A stretch of 19,052 bases of DNA from JAPUIN01 sp041580375 (lineage in GTDB: Bacteria; Acidobacteriota; Polarisedimenticolia; Gp22-AA2). Within the stretch, counting starts at the first letter, position 1, and each line of letters begins with the position of its first letter. Below the pieces are notes generated by a model. It worked only from the letters and a program-made list of their open reading frames with translations, was not told the origin of the DNA and did no database searches. Below, piece by piece: positions 1-7,029 of the stretch. The stretch is from the NCBI GenBank assembly GCA_041580375.1, contig JBFGDZ010000058.1, positions 1 through 19,052 on the forward strand. Reading direction: 5' to 3'. A program made the position numbers and the translations under genes.

Positions 1-1051
1 GGACGGCCGTGGGGTGGTGCGCGAAATCGTCGATCACGGTGACCCCGCCCGCGAGGCCCCGGATCTCCTGGCGCCGCTTCACCCCCTCGAAGGTCACCAG
101 GGCCTCGCGGATCGCCCCCGCCGGGACGCCGCGGGACTCGGCGACGGCGATGACGGCGAGCGCGTTCGCCAGGTTCTGCCCGCCGGTCTGCGGCAGACGG
201 AAGAGGCCGCGCGACCGCCCGCCGCGGCTGACCTCGAATTCCATGCCGCCCGATCCGGCCGATCGCAGCGTCGCGCGCCAGAAGGCGTCCGCGCCGGATC
301 CGTAGGAGGCCAGGCGGCACCGCGCGCCCTCCACCACGCCGGCCACGTTCGGGGCGTCGGCGCAGTGCACGAGAAGGCCGTCGGCCGGGATGAGGTCCAC
401 GAAGGCCCGGAACGCCCGCCGGATCGAGTCGAGATCGGGGTACATCTCGGCGTGATCGAACTCGACCGAGGTCAGGATCGCGGAGCGCGGCCTGTAGTGC
501 ATGAACTTCGGTCCCTTGTCGAAGAAGGCCGTCTCGTACTCGTCCCCTTCGATGACGAAGTCGTCCCCGCCGCCGAGCCCGTACGACCGCCCGAAATTCC
601 GCAGGACCCCGCCGACCAGGAACGAAGGATCGCGTCCGGAGGCCGACAGGACCCAAGCCATGAGGGCGGCGGTGGAGGTCTTCCCGTGGGTTCCGGCGAT
701 GACGATCGGGTGCCGTCCCTCCAGGAAGAAATGGCCGATGGCCTGCGGCATGCTGAGGCAGGGGATGCCGCGCTCGGCGGCCGCGACCGCTTCGGGATTG
801 GCGCGCGTGGCGATGTTGCCCACCACGACGAGATCGGGCCGATCGTTAAGGTGCCCGGCGTGGAAGCCGTCGAGGATGCGGATCCCCTTGGCCCGGAGCA
901 TCGTGCTCATGGGGGGATAGACGGAGGTGTCCGAGCCGAGGACCTCGTGGCCGGCGTCTCGGAGCAGCCCGGCGAGAGAGCCCATGCCGGTTCCGCAGAT
1001 GCCGATGAGGTAGACGCTCCTGACGGACTCGCGGGGCGGAAGGGGTGTCAT
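1..1051 (-). CDS. mpl: UDP-N-acetylmuramate:L-alanyl-gamma-D-glutamyl-meso-diaminopimelate ligase (Mpl), 3' part missing
   Basis: This is a Mur-ligase family enzyme of peptidoglycan recycling. It joins the recovered tripeptide L-Ala-D-Glu-mesoDAP to UDP-MurNAc in the cytoplasm. About 350 residues are visible and the C-terminal part is cut by the window edge. Seen: an N-terminal Rossmann-like start with GICGTGMGSLAG (about residues 18-29), the P-loop GTHGKTS (about 120-126), then EGDEYETAFFDKGPKF and EFDHAEMYPDL, and near the edge DDFAHHPTAV. The EGDEY-TAFFDK and DDFAHHPTA blocks separate Mpl from MurC. The start is the ATG at 1051, with a GGAG about 11 bases upstream. It lies 67 bases downstream of the second exbD, so it is probably the last visible gene of the tonB operon. 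MurC is the only serious alternative. Confidence 0.93.
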   Translation of the reverse strand, partial: MTPLPPRESVRSVYLIGICGTGMGSLAGLLRDAGHEVLGSDTSVYPPMSTMLRAKGIRILDGFHAGHLNDRPDLVVVGNIATRANPEAVAAAERGIPCLSMPQAIGHFFLEGRHPIVIAGTHGKTSTAALMAWVLSASGRDPSFLVGGVLRNFGRSYGLGGGDDFVIEGDEYETAFFDKGPKFMHYRPRSAILTSVEFDHAEMYPDLDSIRRAFRAFVDLIPADGLLVHCADAPNVAGVVEGARCRLASYGSGADAFWRATLRSAGSGGMEFEVSRGGRSRGLFRLPQTGGQNLANALAVIAVAESRGVPAGAIREALVTFEGVKRRQEIRGLAGGVTVIDDFAHHPTAV

Positions 1052-1118
1052 GCCGGAGCGATCTCCGGTTCCGGAGGATGTCCGGCGCGGCGAAGCGGTG
1101 TGTCCCTGGCGATGAGCC

Positions 1119-1568
1119 TCAGCCCCCCAGAGGCATCTCGGTGAGGGTCTCGTCCGTGATCAGCCCGATCTTCTCCGCGCCGCCGCCGCGCACCTTGTCG
1201 ATGACCTCGACGACGAACTGATAGGGGACCTCGTTCTCGGCCTGGAAGAAGACGACCTTGTCACGGCGCCCGACCATCAGCTCCTGGATGCGGTCCTTCA
1301 CGGCGTCGGGAGCGCCGGGGATCTCCTCCTGGTTGAGGAACACCCTCGGGGCCGTCAGGGGCCCGCGGACGGTCAGGATCAGCTGGTCCGCGACCTGCGC
1401 CTCCGTGATCGTCTCGGTCTGCGCCTTCGGCGGGACCGAGAGATCGAGCGTCCGGCTCAGCATCGGCGTGACCACCATGAAGATGATCAGGAGCACCAGG
1501 ACGATGTCGACGAAGGGAGTGATGTTGATGTCCGACTTGACGCCACCGCCGCCGATCTTCATGGCCAT
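1119..1568 (-). CDS. exbD: ExbD/TolR-family biopolymer transport protein (second copy)
   Basis: A 149-residue ExbD/TolR protein: a short cytoplasmic N-terminus, one membrane helix (about residues 17-37) and a periplasmic domain. ExbD subunits sit in the ExbB pore and couple the proton gradient to TonB. The signature SDINITPFVDIVLVLLIIFM carries the conserved proton-relay Asp at residue 21, so the subunit looks functional. The start is the ATG at 1568, 19 bases after the stop of the first exbD, with GGAGG just upstream. The periplasmic domain differs clearly from that of the neighbouring copy, so the pair is an old duplication and not a recent one. It could be called tolR instead; the adjacent tonB favours exbD. 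Confidence 0.9.
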   Translation of the reverse strand: MAMKIGGGGVKSDINITPFVDIVLVLLIIFMVVTPMLSRTLDLSVPPKAQTETITEAQVADQLILTVRGPLTAPRVFLNQEEIPGAPDAVKDRIQELMVGRRDKVVFFQAENEVPYQFVVEVIDKVRGGGAEKIGLITDETLTEMPLGG

Positions 1569-1587
1569 CGCGAGCTTCCTCCTTACC

Positions 1588-2010
1588 CTACTCCGCCCCG
1601 GGCATCTTCTCGGTGACCAGCGAGACGGCGCCGAAGCCCGCCTCGTTGGTCTCGACCATGACGCGCCGCACGTCGCCGTACTTCATGCCGCGGTCGGCCT
1701 TGATCAGCACCTGCTTGTCCGGCATGCGGTCGTAGATCTCGGTCATCTCGGCCAGGTACTGCGCCGCGGGGATCGGCTTGCGCTGGACGTAGATGACACG
1801 ATCATCCTTGAGAGCCACGACGATCGCGTGGGACTCGTCGTCCTCCGTATCCTCGGTGTTCCGCGCGTACGGCAGGTTGACCTGGATCCCCTCCTGCAGC
1901 ATCGGCGTCACGACCATGAAGATGATGAGGAGCACGAGGCAGATATCGACGAACGGCGTGACGTTGATGTCGGATGTGACGCCGCCGCTACCGCCCGTCT
2001 GTATTGCCAT
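1588..2010 (-). CDS. exbD: ExbD/TolR-family biopolymer transport protein (first copy)
   Basis: A 140-residue ExbD/TolR protein with a single membrane helix. It has the motif SDINVTPFVDICLVLLIIFM and the conserved Asp at residue 22. The periplasmic part ends with a typical ExbD stretch (KQVLIKADRGMKYGDVRRVM). The ATG at 2010 lies inside the 3' end of exbB (23-base overlap) and has GGAG seven bases upstream, which suggests translational coupling and fixed stoichiometry with ExbB. Having two ExbD copies, both with an intact Asp, next to one ExbB suggests a mixed ExbD dimer in the motor. That last point is inference. Confidence 0.9.
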   Translation of the reverse strand: MAIQTGGSGGVTSDINVTPFVDICLVLLIIFMVVTPMLQEGIQVNLPYARNTEDTEDDESHAIVVALKDDRVIYVQRKPIPAAQYLAEMTEIYDRMPDKQVLIKADRGMKYGDVRRVMVETNEAGFGAVSLVTEKMPGAE

Positions 2011-2686
2011 TGCTGGCTCCGTTCCCCTTCCGCTTCAGGAAGAAGTCGATCAGCTCGGACGACGAGTTCGCCATCTCGATGCCGAAGAACTCGACCTGGG
2101 CGGTGAAGTAGTTGAACATCCAGACGGCGGGGATCGCGACGCCCAGCCCGATGGCTGTGTTGATCAGCGCCTCCGCGATGCCGGCCGACACGGCGCCGAT
2201 CCCGCCCGAGCCGGTGGCGGCCATGCCGGTGAACGCGTTGATGATGCCGATGACGGTGCCGAGCAGCCCGATGAAGGGAGCCGTCGCGCCGATCGTGGCG
2301 AGGCCGCCCAGCCCGCGCTTCATCTCCGCCGTGGTCAGGGCCGCGGCCCGCTCGACGGCGAGGCGGACCGATTCCACGGCATCATGGCCCGGCTCCTCCT
2401 CCCTCTCGAACAGGAACTGCATCAGGCCGGCCGAGAGCACCTTGGCCAGATGACTCTTGTTGTAGCGCCGGGCCGCGTCGACGGCCGCCCGGTAATTCCC
2501 CTCCCGCAGGGCCTTGGTGGCGATCGGCAGATACTCGATCGACTGCTTTTTCGCCCTGCGGTAGAGAAGGAACCGTTCGATGAAGACCGCCACGGAGTAG
2601 ATCGACATCAACAACATGAAGATGGCGATCGACTTCGCCAGGAACCCCATCTGGTTCCAAATATCGAGTACGCTATGCCCCATCAT
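1988..2686 (-). CDS. exbB: MotA/TolQ/ExbB proton-channel family protein
   Basis: A 232-residue inner-membrane protein of the ExbB/TolQ family, which forms the pentameric proton channel that powers TonB. Three membrane helices are visible, at about residues 17-38, 128-155 and 165-195. The family core is present: GLGGLATIGATAPFIGLLGT and then GIAEALINTAIGLGVAIPAV, with the pore-lining Thr residues (GTVIG and INTAIG). The start is one of two adjacent ATGs at 2686 and 2683. A near-perfect AAGGAGG ribosome-binding site lies about nine bases upstream of the first. It is preceded by tonB (50-base gap) and overlaps exbD. ExbB is preferred over TolQ because tonB is adjacent and no tolA, tolB or pal is seen. 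Confidence 0.93.
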   Translation of the reverse strand: MMGHSVLDIWNQMGFLAKSIAIFMLLMSIYSVAVFIERFLLYRRAKKQSIEYLPIATKALREGNYRAAVDAARRYNKSHLAKVLSAGLMQFLFEREEEPGHDAVESVRLAVERAAALTTAEMKRGLGGLATIGATAPFIGLLGTVIGIINAFTGMAATGSGGIGAVSAGIAEALINTAIGLGVAIPAVWMFNYFTAQVEFFGIEMANSSSELIDFFLKRKGNGASNGNTDGR

Positions 2687-2736
2687 GAGTGGAATCCTCC
2701 TTGTTTCTCGCTGTCTTCCTCAGCCACGATATTCAC

Positions 2737-3504
2737 TTACTGCAGCACGAAATCGACGACTACGGTGAAGTAGACGTCGACCGGTTTGCCGTTCTGCAGG
2801 CCCGGCTTGTAGCGCCATTGCTGCACCGCGGCGACCGCCGCCTCGTCGAAGCCGAACTTGCTCCCGGGTGACTTCAGGACCTGCACGTTGCTCACCGTGC
2901 CGTCCTTTCTGATGATCGCCTGGAGGATGACCTTCCCCTGGATCTTGGCCTTGCGGGCGATCTCCGGGTACCTCGGCTTGACCTTGCTCGACGGGATCAG
3001 CTCCGGGTTGGTGACACCGCCGACGCCGGCGTACAGCGGCTGATCGATCAGACCGCCCTCCACGCCTCCCAGCATGCCTCCCAGCACGCCCCCGACGACA
3101 CCGCCGACCACACCGCCGACCACACCGCCCTCGACCCCGCCTTCGACCCCGCCCTCGACGCCCTCATCGAACCCGAAATCCTCCTCGGGAGCGTCCAGCG
3201 GGATCGGCTTCTCCTCCGGCACGACCGTCGGCTGGACCAGTTCGGCCGGCTTCGGGATCTCCTTGGGCGTGACCCGCTGCGTCCGCTTCCTGCGCGCCGG
3301 CGGGGGCGGAGGAGGGGGAGGCGGCGGGGGCGCCGCGACGAATGAGATGGTGAGTGGCGGCGCCGGCACCGATTCGATCGTCATGAACGACGCGACGATG
3401 AGGCCGCCGAACACGAGCCCGTGCGCAATGAGGGCGATCGGGAAGGTCAGCCACTTGTGCGTGCGCCTTCTTGCTCTGGTCGAAAGAACCTGGGATTCGA
3501 ACAA
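2737..3504 (-). CDS. tonB: TonB family energy transducer with polyproline and V-x-G-G repeat linker
   Basis: A 255-residue TonB protein that carries energy from ExbB/ExbD to outer-membrane transporters. It has one N-terminal membrane helix (about 20-41) and then eleven consecutive prolines (59-69). A basic patch (RRKR) and a P/E-rich section follow, then nine tandem four-residue V-x-G-G units (116-151). The C-terminal TonB domain is about 165-255 (PRYPEIARKAKIQGKV, VLKSPG, FDEAAVAAVQQWRYKP). The start is a TTG at 3504: an in-frame TAG lies two codons upstream, so no earlier start exists, and GAGGTG overlaps that stop at a good distance. The stop of the TPR lipoprotein gene is 21 bases upstream. 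The glycine-rich repeat in the linker is unusual, since TonB linkers are normally Glu-Pro/Lys-Pro rich. Confidence 0.92.
   Translation of the reverse strand: MFESQVLSTRARRRTHKWLTFPIALIAHGLVFGGLIVASFMTIESVPAPPLTISFVAAPPPPPPPPPPPARRKRTQRVTPKEIPKPAELVQPTVVPEEKPIPLDAPEEDFGFDEGVEGGVEGGVEGGVVGGVVGGVVGGVLGGMLGGVEGGLIDQPLYAGVGGVTNPELIPSSKVKPRYPEIARKAKIQGKVILQAIIRKDGTVSNVQVLKSPGSKFGFDEAAVAAVQQWRYKPGLQNGKPVDVYFTVVVDFVLQ
3052..3159 (-). repeat. 12-base tandem repeat encoding nine V-x-G-G units in TonB
   Basis: Nine in-frame 12-base units encode residues 116-151 of TonB as V-x-G-G with x = E,E,E,V,V,V,L,L,E (one V is replaced by M). On the plus strand the units read as variants of CCGCCGACCACA and CCGCCCTCGACC. 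Because the unit is a multiple of three, slippage would change linker length without breaking the reading frame. Confidence 0.85.
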
Positions 3505-3525
3505 GTGCTACACCTCGTCCGGCCG

Positions 3526-4368
3526 CTATTTCTTGGCCATGACCTCCTTGCGCATCTTGAGAGCGAGCTTCAGCTGCTTGTCCGCCTCCTGATTGAACTT
3601 GGCGAAATCCTCCAGGTTGCCCACCTCGGCGGCGACCTTGGCCTTCTCCCTGTACAGGAGGTTGATGTACGAGACGGCCTCGAAGTAGTTCTCGCGGCGC
3701 TCGGCCGCCTTGTTCAGATAGTCGAGGCCGAGGTCGATCAGCTCCTGGCGCCGTTCGAGGCTGATCGTCATGTGCCCGCGGTAGACCTTGTCCCAGCAGA
3801 GCACGCCGATGGTGTACAGGGCCTCCGGGGAGTCCTCGATCTCGGAGCGCTTCTTGTACCACTCCAGGGAGTTCTCGAAATCCCCCTTCTTGGCGTAGAT
3901 CATCCCCAGCCGCTGCATCAGGTCGGAGGCGCGCGCGGGATTCTCCCCGCCCAGGCGCTGGAGCTCGTCCTCGAAGACCTGAGCCGCCTCATCGTAGCGC
4001 GACGTCTGCAGGTAGACGGTCAGGAGGTGATCCTGGGCCTCGACGTGGTCCGGCACGGCGGCCAGGTAGCGCTGCAGATTGTTGATCGCCTCTTCGGCGT
4101 AGCGGGCGTCCTTGGGGTGCATCGATCCCGGGCGGTAGAGCGCCATGTAGGCCAGCGCCGCGTGATAGTAGGCGATGGCCAACTCGGGATTCAGATAGGT
4201 GCTGTAGCGGTACCACTCGATCGCCTTCGAGTAGTCCCCCGCCTTGTAGAAGTCGTTCCCCTGCTTGGCGGCGTAGTTGGCCCTCAGGCCGTCGATCGTC
4301 CCCTGGCAGCCGGTCGCGGCGAGCAGGGCCGCCGCCAGGACCGCACCGACCAGACGCTGTCTGTTCAT
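3526..4368 (-). CDS. TPR-repeat lipoprotein, first gene of the tonB-exbBDD operon
   Basis: A 280-residue protein from the ATG at 4368, which has GAGGAAG about eight bases upstream and begins a clear lipoprotein signal: MNRQR, a hydrophobic Ala/Leu run, then LAATGC with Cys21 as the lipidation site. Longer in-frame starts upstream would bury this signal and overlap the promoter. The mature part is helical with several TPR-like units (for example NDFYKAGDYSKAIEWYRYST about 38-57, AEEAINNLQRYLAAVPDHVE about 91-110, GMIYAKKGDFENSLEWYKK about 155-173). The C-terminus is charged and coiled-coil-like. The role is unknown. Position at the head of the TonB operon suggests a periplasm-facing scaffold for the energised complex. 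The exact number of TPRs needs a profile search. Confidence 0.87.
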   Translation of the reverse strand: MNRQRLVGAVLAAALLAATGCQGTIDGLRANYAAKQGNDFYKAGDYSKAIEWYRYSTYLNPELAIAYYHAALAYMALYRPGSMHPKDARYAEEAINNLQRYLAAVPDHVEAQDHLLTVYLQTSRYDEAAQVFEDELQRLGGENPARASDLMQRLGMIYAKKGDFENSLEWYKKRSEIEDSPEALYTIGVLCWDKVYRGHMTISLERRQELIDLGLDYLNKAAERRENYFEAVSYINLLYREKAKVAAEVGNLEDFAKFNQEADKQLKLALKMRKEVMAKK

Positions 4369-4472
4369 CCTCGCTTCCTCGCCCGGAACGGGAGCCGGCG
4401 GCACAGCACCGGCCCGCGTTTCACAAGCCTGCTCGACGTAATACCTGAGTTCGGCTGCCGTTGCGGCTTGCG

Positions 4473-4502
4473 ATGATAGCGCAATGGTACCCGATTTGCC
4501 AA
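4473..4502 (-). promoter_or_regulatory. Predicted sigma-70 promoter of the TPR-tonB-exbBDD-mpl operon
   Basis: On the minus strand, TTGGCA (complement of 4497-4502) and TATCAT (complement of 4473-4478) are separated by 18 bases. Each hexamer matches the consensus at five of six positions. Transcription would start near 4466, giving a leader of about 98 bases before the ATG at 4368. The leader shows no riboswitch that I recognise. Confidence 0.6.
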
Positions 4503-4570
4503 GCAACGCAAGAGCCGACCGCGGGGTGGCCGCAACCGGCTTCTGCATTCGCCCCGCAGGCTCCGGGCAC

Positions 4571-4606
4571 AAAAAAGCGCCGCCGGCCCCTGGTGGCCGG
4601 CGGCGC
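4571..4606 (-). terminator. Rho-independent terminator of the sigma-region-4 gene
   Basis: A perfect 12-base inverted repeat (4577-4588 with 4595-4606) has a six-base loop. On the minus strand it is followed by six T residues (plus-strand A tract 4571-4576). It lies about 33 bases after the stop codon at 4639 and just upstream of the next operon's promoter, so it isolates the two transcription units. Confidence 0.9.
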
Positions 4607-4638
4607 GGGATGCCTCTGTCCGAGCATGCGCGGCCGCC

Positions 4639-4992
4639 TCAGGCCCCCATCAGCTGCCCGCGCATGCCGTCCAGGGCCAGTCGAAGCTTCATCAGCGCCT
4701 CGCGCTCGAGCTGGCGCACCCGCTCCTTGCTGAGCTTCAGGATGCGCGACACGGCCTCGAGCGTGAGCTGGCTGTCGTCCTTGATGCCGAAGCGCCTCTC
4801 GATGATGTATCGCTCTCGCGGCGGGAGCGTGGTCAGCGCGGTCTTCAGGATTCGATCGACCTGGCTCCTGAGGATCTCCTTCTCCTGGCGGAAGGAGTCG
4901 GGATCCTTGATGAACGCCTCGAGGCGCGTGTCGTCGTCCGGGGAGATGAAATCGTCATAGCTGGTCGCGTATGGGAGATATTGACGCCACAT
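4639..4992 (-). CDS. Stand-alone sigma-70 region 4 (sigma-like helix-turn-helix) protein
   Basis: A 117-residue protein matching only the C-terminal part of a group 1/2 sigma factor. Residues 17-35 (SPDDDTRLEAFIKDPDS) resemble the linker before region 4. Region 4.1 is about 43-72 (LPPRERYIIERRFGI) and region 4.2 about 73-104 (LTLEAVSRILKLSKERVRQLEREALMKLR), which is the -35-binding helix-turn-helix. Regions 1, 2 and 3 are absent. This is not a decayed gene fragment by appearance: the ATG at 4992 has a strong AAGGAGG about five bases upstream, and the gene has its own terminator. Likely roles (inferred) are a DNA-binding regulator or a modulator of RNA polymerase at -35 elements. No other sigma piece is visible nearby. 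Confidence 0.85.
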   Translation of the reverse strand: MWRQYLPYATSYDDFISPDDDTRLEAFIKDPDSFRQEKEILRSQVDRILKTALTTLPPRERYIIERRFGIKDDSQLTLEAVSRILKLSKERVRQLEREALMKLRLALDGMRGQLMGA

Positions 4993-5037
4993 GGGCCCCT
5001 CCTTGTTACTGCCCGCCCCACTCCATGTCCCGGGACA

Positions 5038-5043
5038 CCTATA
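5038..5043 (-). promoter_or_regulatory. Possible extended -10 element for the sigma-region-4 gene
   Basis: The minus strand reads TGCTATAGG here, an extended -10 (TGn plus TATAGG, four of six matches). It would give a leader of about 39 bases to the ATG at 4992. No convincing -35 is visible, so the call is weak. Confidence 0.35.
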
Positions 5044-5125
5044 GCAACATGCTTGCCAGCCCCCTCATTCCTCCTCCGAGGGCGGCGGGCGCGTCCTTTC
5101 TGCAGCGCGGCAGCCGCCGAAAACC

Positions 5126-5158
5126 GGGGCTTTGGGGCGATTCCGGGGGTCCGGGGGG
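5126..5158 (+). other. G-quadruplex-forming motif in the divergent control region
   Basis: Four G runs on the plus strand (5126-5129, 5134-5137, 5145-5149, 5153-5158), each at least four long, are separated by loops of 4, 7 and 3 bases. This satisfies the usual intramolecular G4 pattern with four tetrads. It sits in the 317-base gap (4993-5309) between the sigma-region-4 and polX genes, about 100 bases upstream of the polX -35. Apart from this motif and the promoters listed, I see no gene in that gap. Confidence 0.6.
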
Positions 5159-5258
5159 CGATCGCCGCCGGGCGCCCGCGCGCCGGATGGACCGCCGCAC
5201 GCGGGGGGATCGTCCCCAAGATGGCCGTTTTGGCACATCCGGAGCACACCATGACTTT

Positions 5259-5288
5259 TTGACAGGTCACCGGGCGCTCATCTAGCAT
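5259..5288 (+). promoter_or_regulatory. Predicted sigma-70 promoter of the polX-nth operon
   Basis: A consensus TTGACA (5259-5264) lies 18 bases before TAGCAT (5283-5288, four of six matches). Transcription would start near 5295, about 15 bases before the polX ATG, leaving room for the GAGGA ribosome-binding site at 5301-5305. Confidence 0.65.
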
Positions 5289-5309
5289 GGGCCCTCTTCC
5301 GAGGACCCC

Positions 5310-7028
5310 ATGGACACGACCCGCGCCGCCGATCTGCTGGAGGAGATCGCGGACCTGCTCGAGATGCGAGGGGAGAACCCGTTCCGCATCCGGGCCTACA
5401 CCAACGCCGCGCGCACGCTCCGCCTGCACGATCAGCGGGATCTCGCCGGACTGGCGAGCAGCGGCGAGCTGTCCCGGCTGCCCGGCATCGGCAAGGCGAT
5501 CTCCGAGAAGCTCGTCCTGCTCGTCGAGACCGGCCGCATTCCCCAGCTGGACGAGCTGCGCGCCTCGGTGCCGGCCGGCGTGCGGGAGCTGCTCCGGATC
5601 CCGGGCCTGGGCCCCAGAAAGGCGGCGATGCTGGTCGAAGGGCTGCGGGTCGGCACCGTGGGGGAGCTCGAGTACGCCTGCCACGAGAACCGCGTCGCGC
5701 ATCTGCCCGGGTTCGGATCGAAGAGCCAGGAGAAGATCCTGGAAGGGATCCGGCGGCTCCGCCGCTACGCGAGCCGCTTCCTGCTCGGCGAGGCCCTCAC
5801 GATGGCCGAAGCGGCGGCGCAGTCCCTGAAGCGCCAGCGGTCGATCCGGCGGGTGGCGATCGCCGGTGATCTCCGCCGGGGCCTCGAGACGGTCGCCGGG
5901 ATCGATCTGGTCGCCTGCGGCCCCTCCCCCGCCGACGCGCTGGAGGCCGCGGCCTCCTGCGGTCTGCTCGAGAACGCGGCGCCCGAGGGGGCGGACGGGC
6001 TGGCCGGATCGCTCGCCGGCGGGCCGCCCGTGCGGCTTCACGTCGTCCCGGAGGAGGGGTTCGCCGCGGCGCTGCTGCACGACACCGGAAGCGCCGAGCA
6101 CGTCGAGGCGCTGTCCGCTCGAGCCCGCGGGCTGGGGCTCGAGTGGAGCGCCCGCGGACCGGCGCGCGGCGGCGCGCTCCTCCCGTCGCCCGACGAGGAG
6201 GCGATCTACCGGCACCTCGATCTGCCCTTCATCCCGCCCGAATTGCGCTCGGGCGACGGAGAGATCGACGCGGCCGCGGCCGGAGCCCTCCCCCGCCTGA
6301 TCGGTCCTGAGGACGTGCGCGGCGTTCTGCACGTGCACTCGACCTGGAGCGACGGCCGGATGAGCATTCCGGCGATCCTGGAGCGCTGCGCCGGGCTCGG
6401 CTACGAATACGTCGGCATCACCGACCACAGCCAGTCGGCGCGCTACGCGCGGGGGCTGACGCCCGACTCGCTCCGCCGGCAGCAGGAGGAGATCGACGCC
6501 GCCTCGGCCCGGCACCCCGGGCTACGCGTCTTCAAGGGAAGCGAGGTCGACATCCTGCCCGACGGCCGCCTCGACTATCCCGAGGAGGTGCTCGCTCGTC
6601 TCGACTTCATCGTGGCGTCGGTGCATTCCTCTTTCGGGCTGTCGCGCGCCGACCAGACCCGGCGCATCGTCGGCGCGCTCCGGAACAGACGGACGACGAT
6701 CCTCGGACATCCGACGGGACGGCTCCTGCTGGCGCGCGAGCCGTACGACGTCGACCTGGACGAGGTGGCGCGCGTGGCGGCCGCGGAGGGGGTCTATCTC
6801 GAGCTGAACGCCAATCCGCGGCGCCTGGATCTGGACGCGGTGGCGTGCCGGCGCGCGCGATCGATGGAGGCCCGCTTCGCCATCGATCCGGACGCGCACG
6901 ATGCGGGCGGGCTGACCGACGTGCGTTACGGAGTCCTCGTCGCCCGGCGGGCGGGCCTGGAGGCGGGAGACGTCCTCAATACCCTCGACGCGGCGCGCCT
7001 GGCGGACGCTCTGCGGCGGCGGCTCTGA
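5310..7028 (+). CDS. polX: PolX-type protein: helix-hairpin-helix region, degenerate polymerase core, intact PHP phosphoesterase
   Basis: A 572-residue protein with full PolX/PHP layout. Residues 1-150 are an 8-kDa-like region with helix-hairpin-helix motifs (LPGIGKA at 57, IPGLGPR at 97, LPGFGSK at 132). The pol-beta-like core is 180-285 and the PHP domain 335-572. PHP metal ligands are all visible: HVH (341-343), TDHS (371-374), GSEVDIL (410-415), SVHS (437-440), GHPTGR (466-471) and IDPDAH (525-530). In the core the family GSxRRG motif is GDLRRG (186-191). The paired Asp motif DxD is GID (197-199), and the third catalytic Asp (normally VDLR or VDFR) is Arg242 in VRLHVVP. Polymerase activity is therefore doubtful, while PHP nuclease/phosphoesterase activity is plausible. 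The start ATG has GAGGA four bases upstream. It is followed at once by nth, which suggests a base-excision-repair unit. Confidence 0.9.
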   Translation: MDTTRAADLLEEIADLLEMRGENPFRIRAYTNAARTLRLHDQRDLAGLASSGELSRLPGIGKAISEKLVLLVETGRIPQLDELRASVPAGVRELLRIPGLGPRKAAMLVEGLRVGTVGELEYACHENRVAHLPGFGSKSQEKILEGIRRLRRYASRFLLGEALTMAEAAAQSLKRQRSIRRVAIAGDLRRGLETVAGIDLVACGPSPADALEAAASCGLLENAAPEGADGLAGSLAGGPPVRLHVVPEEGFAAALLHDTGSAEHVEALSARARGLGLEWSARGPARGGALLPSPDEEAIYRHLDLPFIPPELRSGDGEIDAAAAGALPRLIGPEDVRGVLHVHSTWSDGRMSIPAILERCAGLGYEYVGITDHSQSARYARGLTPDSLRRQQEEIDAASARHPGLRVFKGSEVDILPDGRLDYPEEVLARLDFIVASVHSSFGLSRADQTRRIVGALRNRRTTILGHPTGRLLLAREPYDVDLDEVARVAAAEGVYLELNANPRRLDLDAVACRRARSMEARFAIDPDAHDAGGLTDVRYGVLVARRAGLEAGDVLNTLDAARLADALRRRL

Positions 7029-7029
7029 G

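Noticed and set aside
14..1144. A 376-codon plus-strand open frame over the left edge
   Set aside because: It is antisense to mpl, which has all Mpl motifs in the minus frame. The plus-strand protein is low complexity with no recognisable family, as expected for a shadow frame in GC-rich DNA.
3302..3330. G-rich run on the plus strand opposite the TonB polyproline as a second G-quadruplex
   Set aside because: Only three runs of five Gs are present. A fourth run of at least three is lacking, and the pattern is fully explained by proline codons.
4845..6515. A 556-codon minus-strand open frame opposite polX
   Set aside because: It overlaps both the sigma-region-4 gene and polX, has shadow-like Arg/Gln/Gly/Pro composition, and shows no motif. 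The two real genes explain the DNA.
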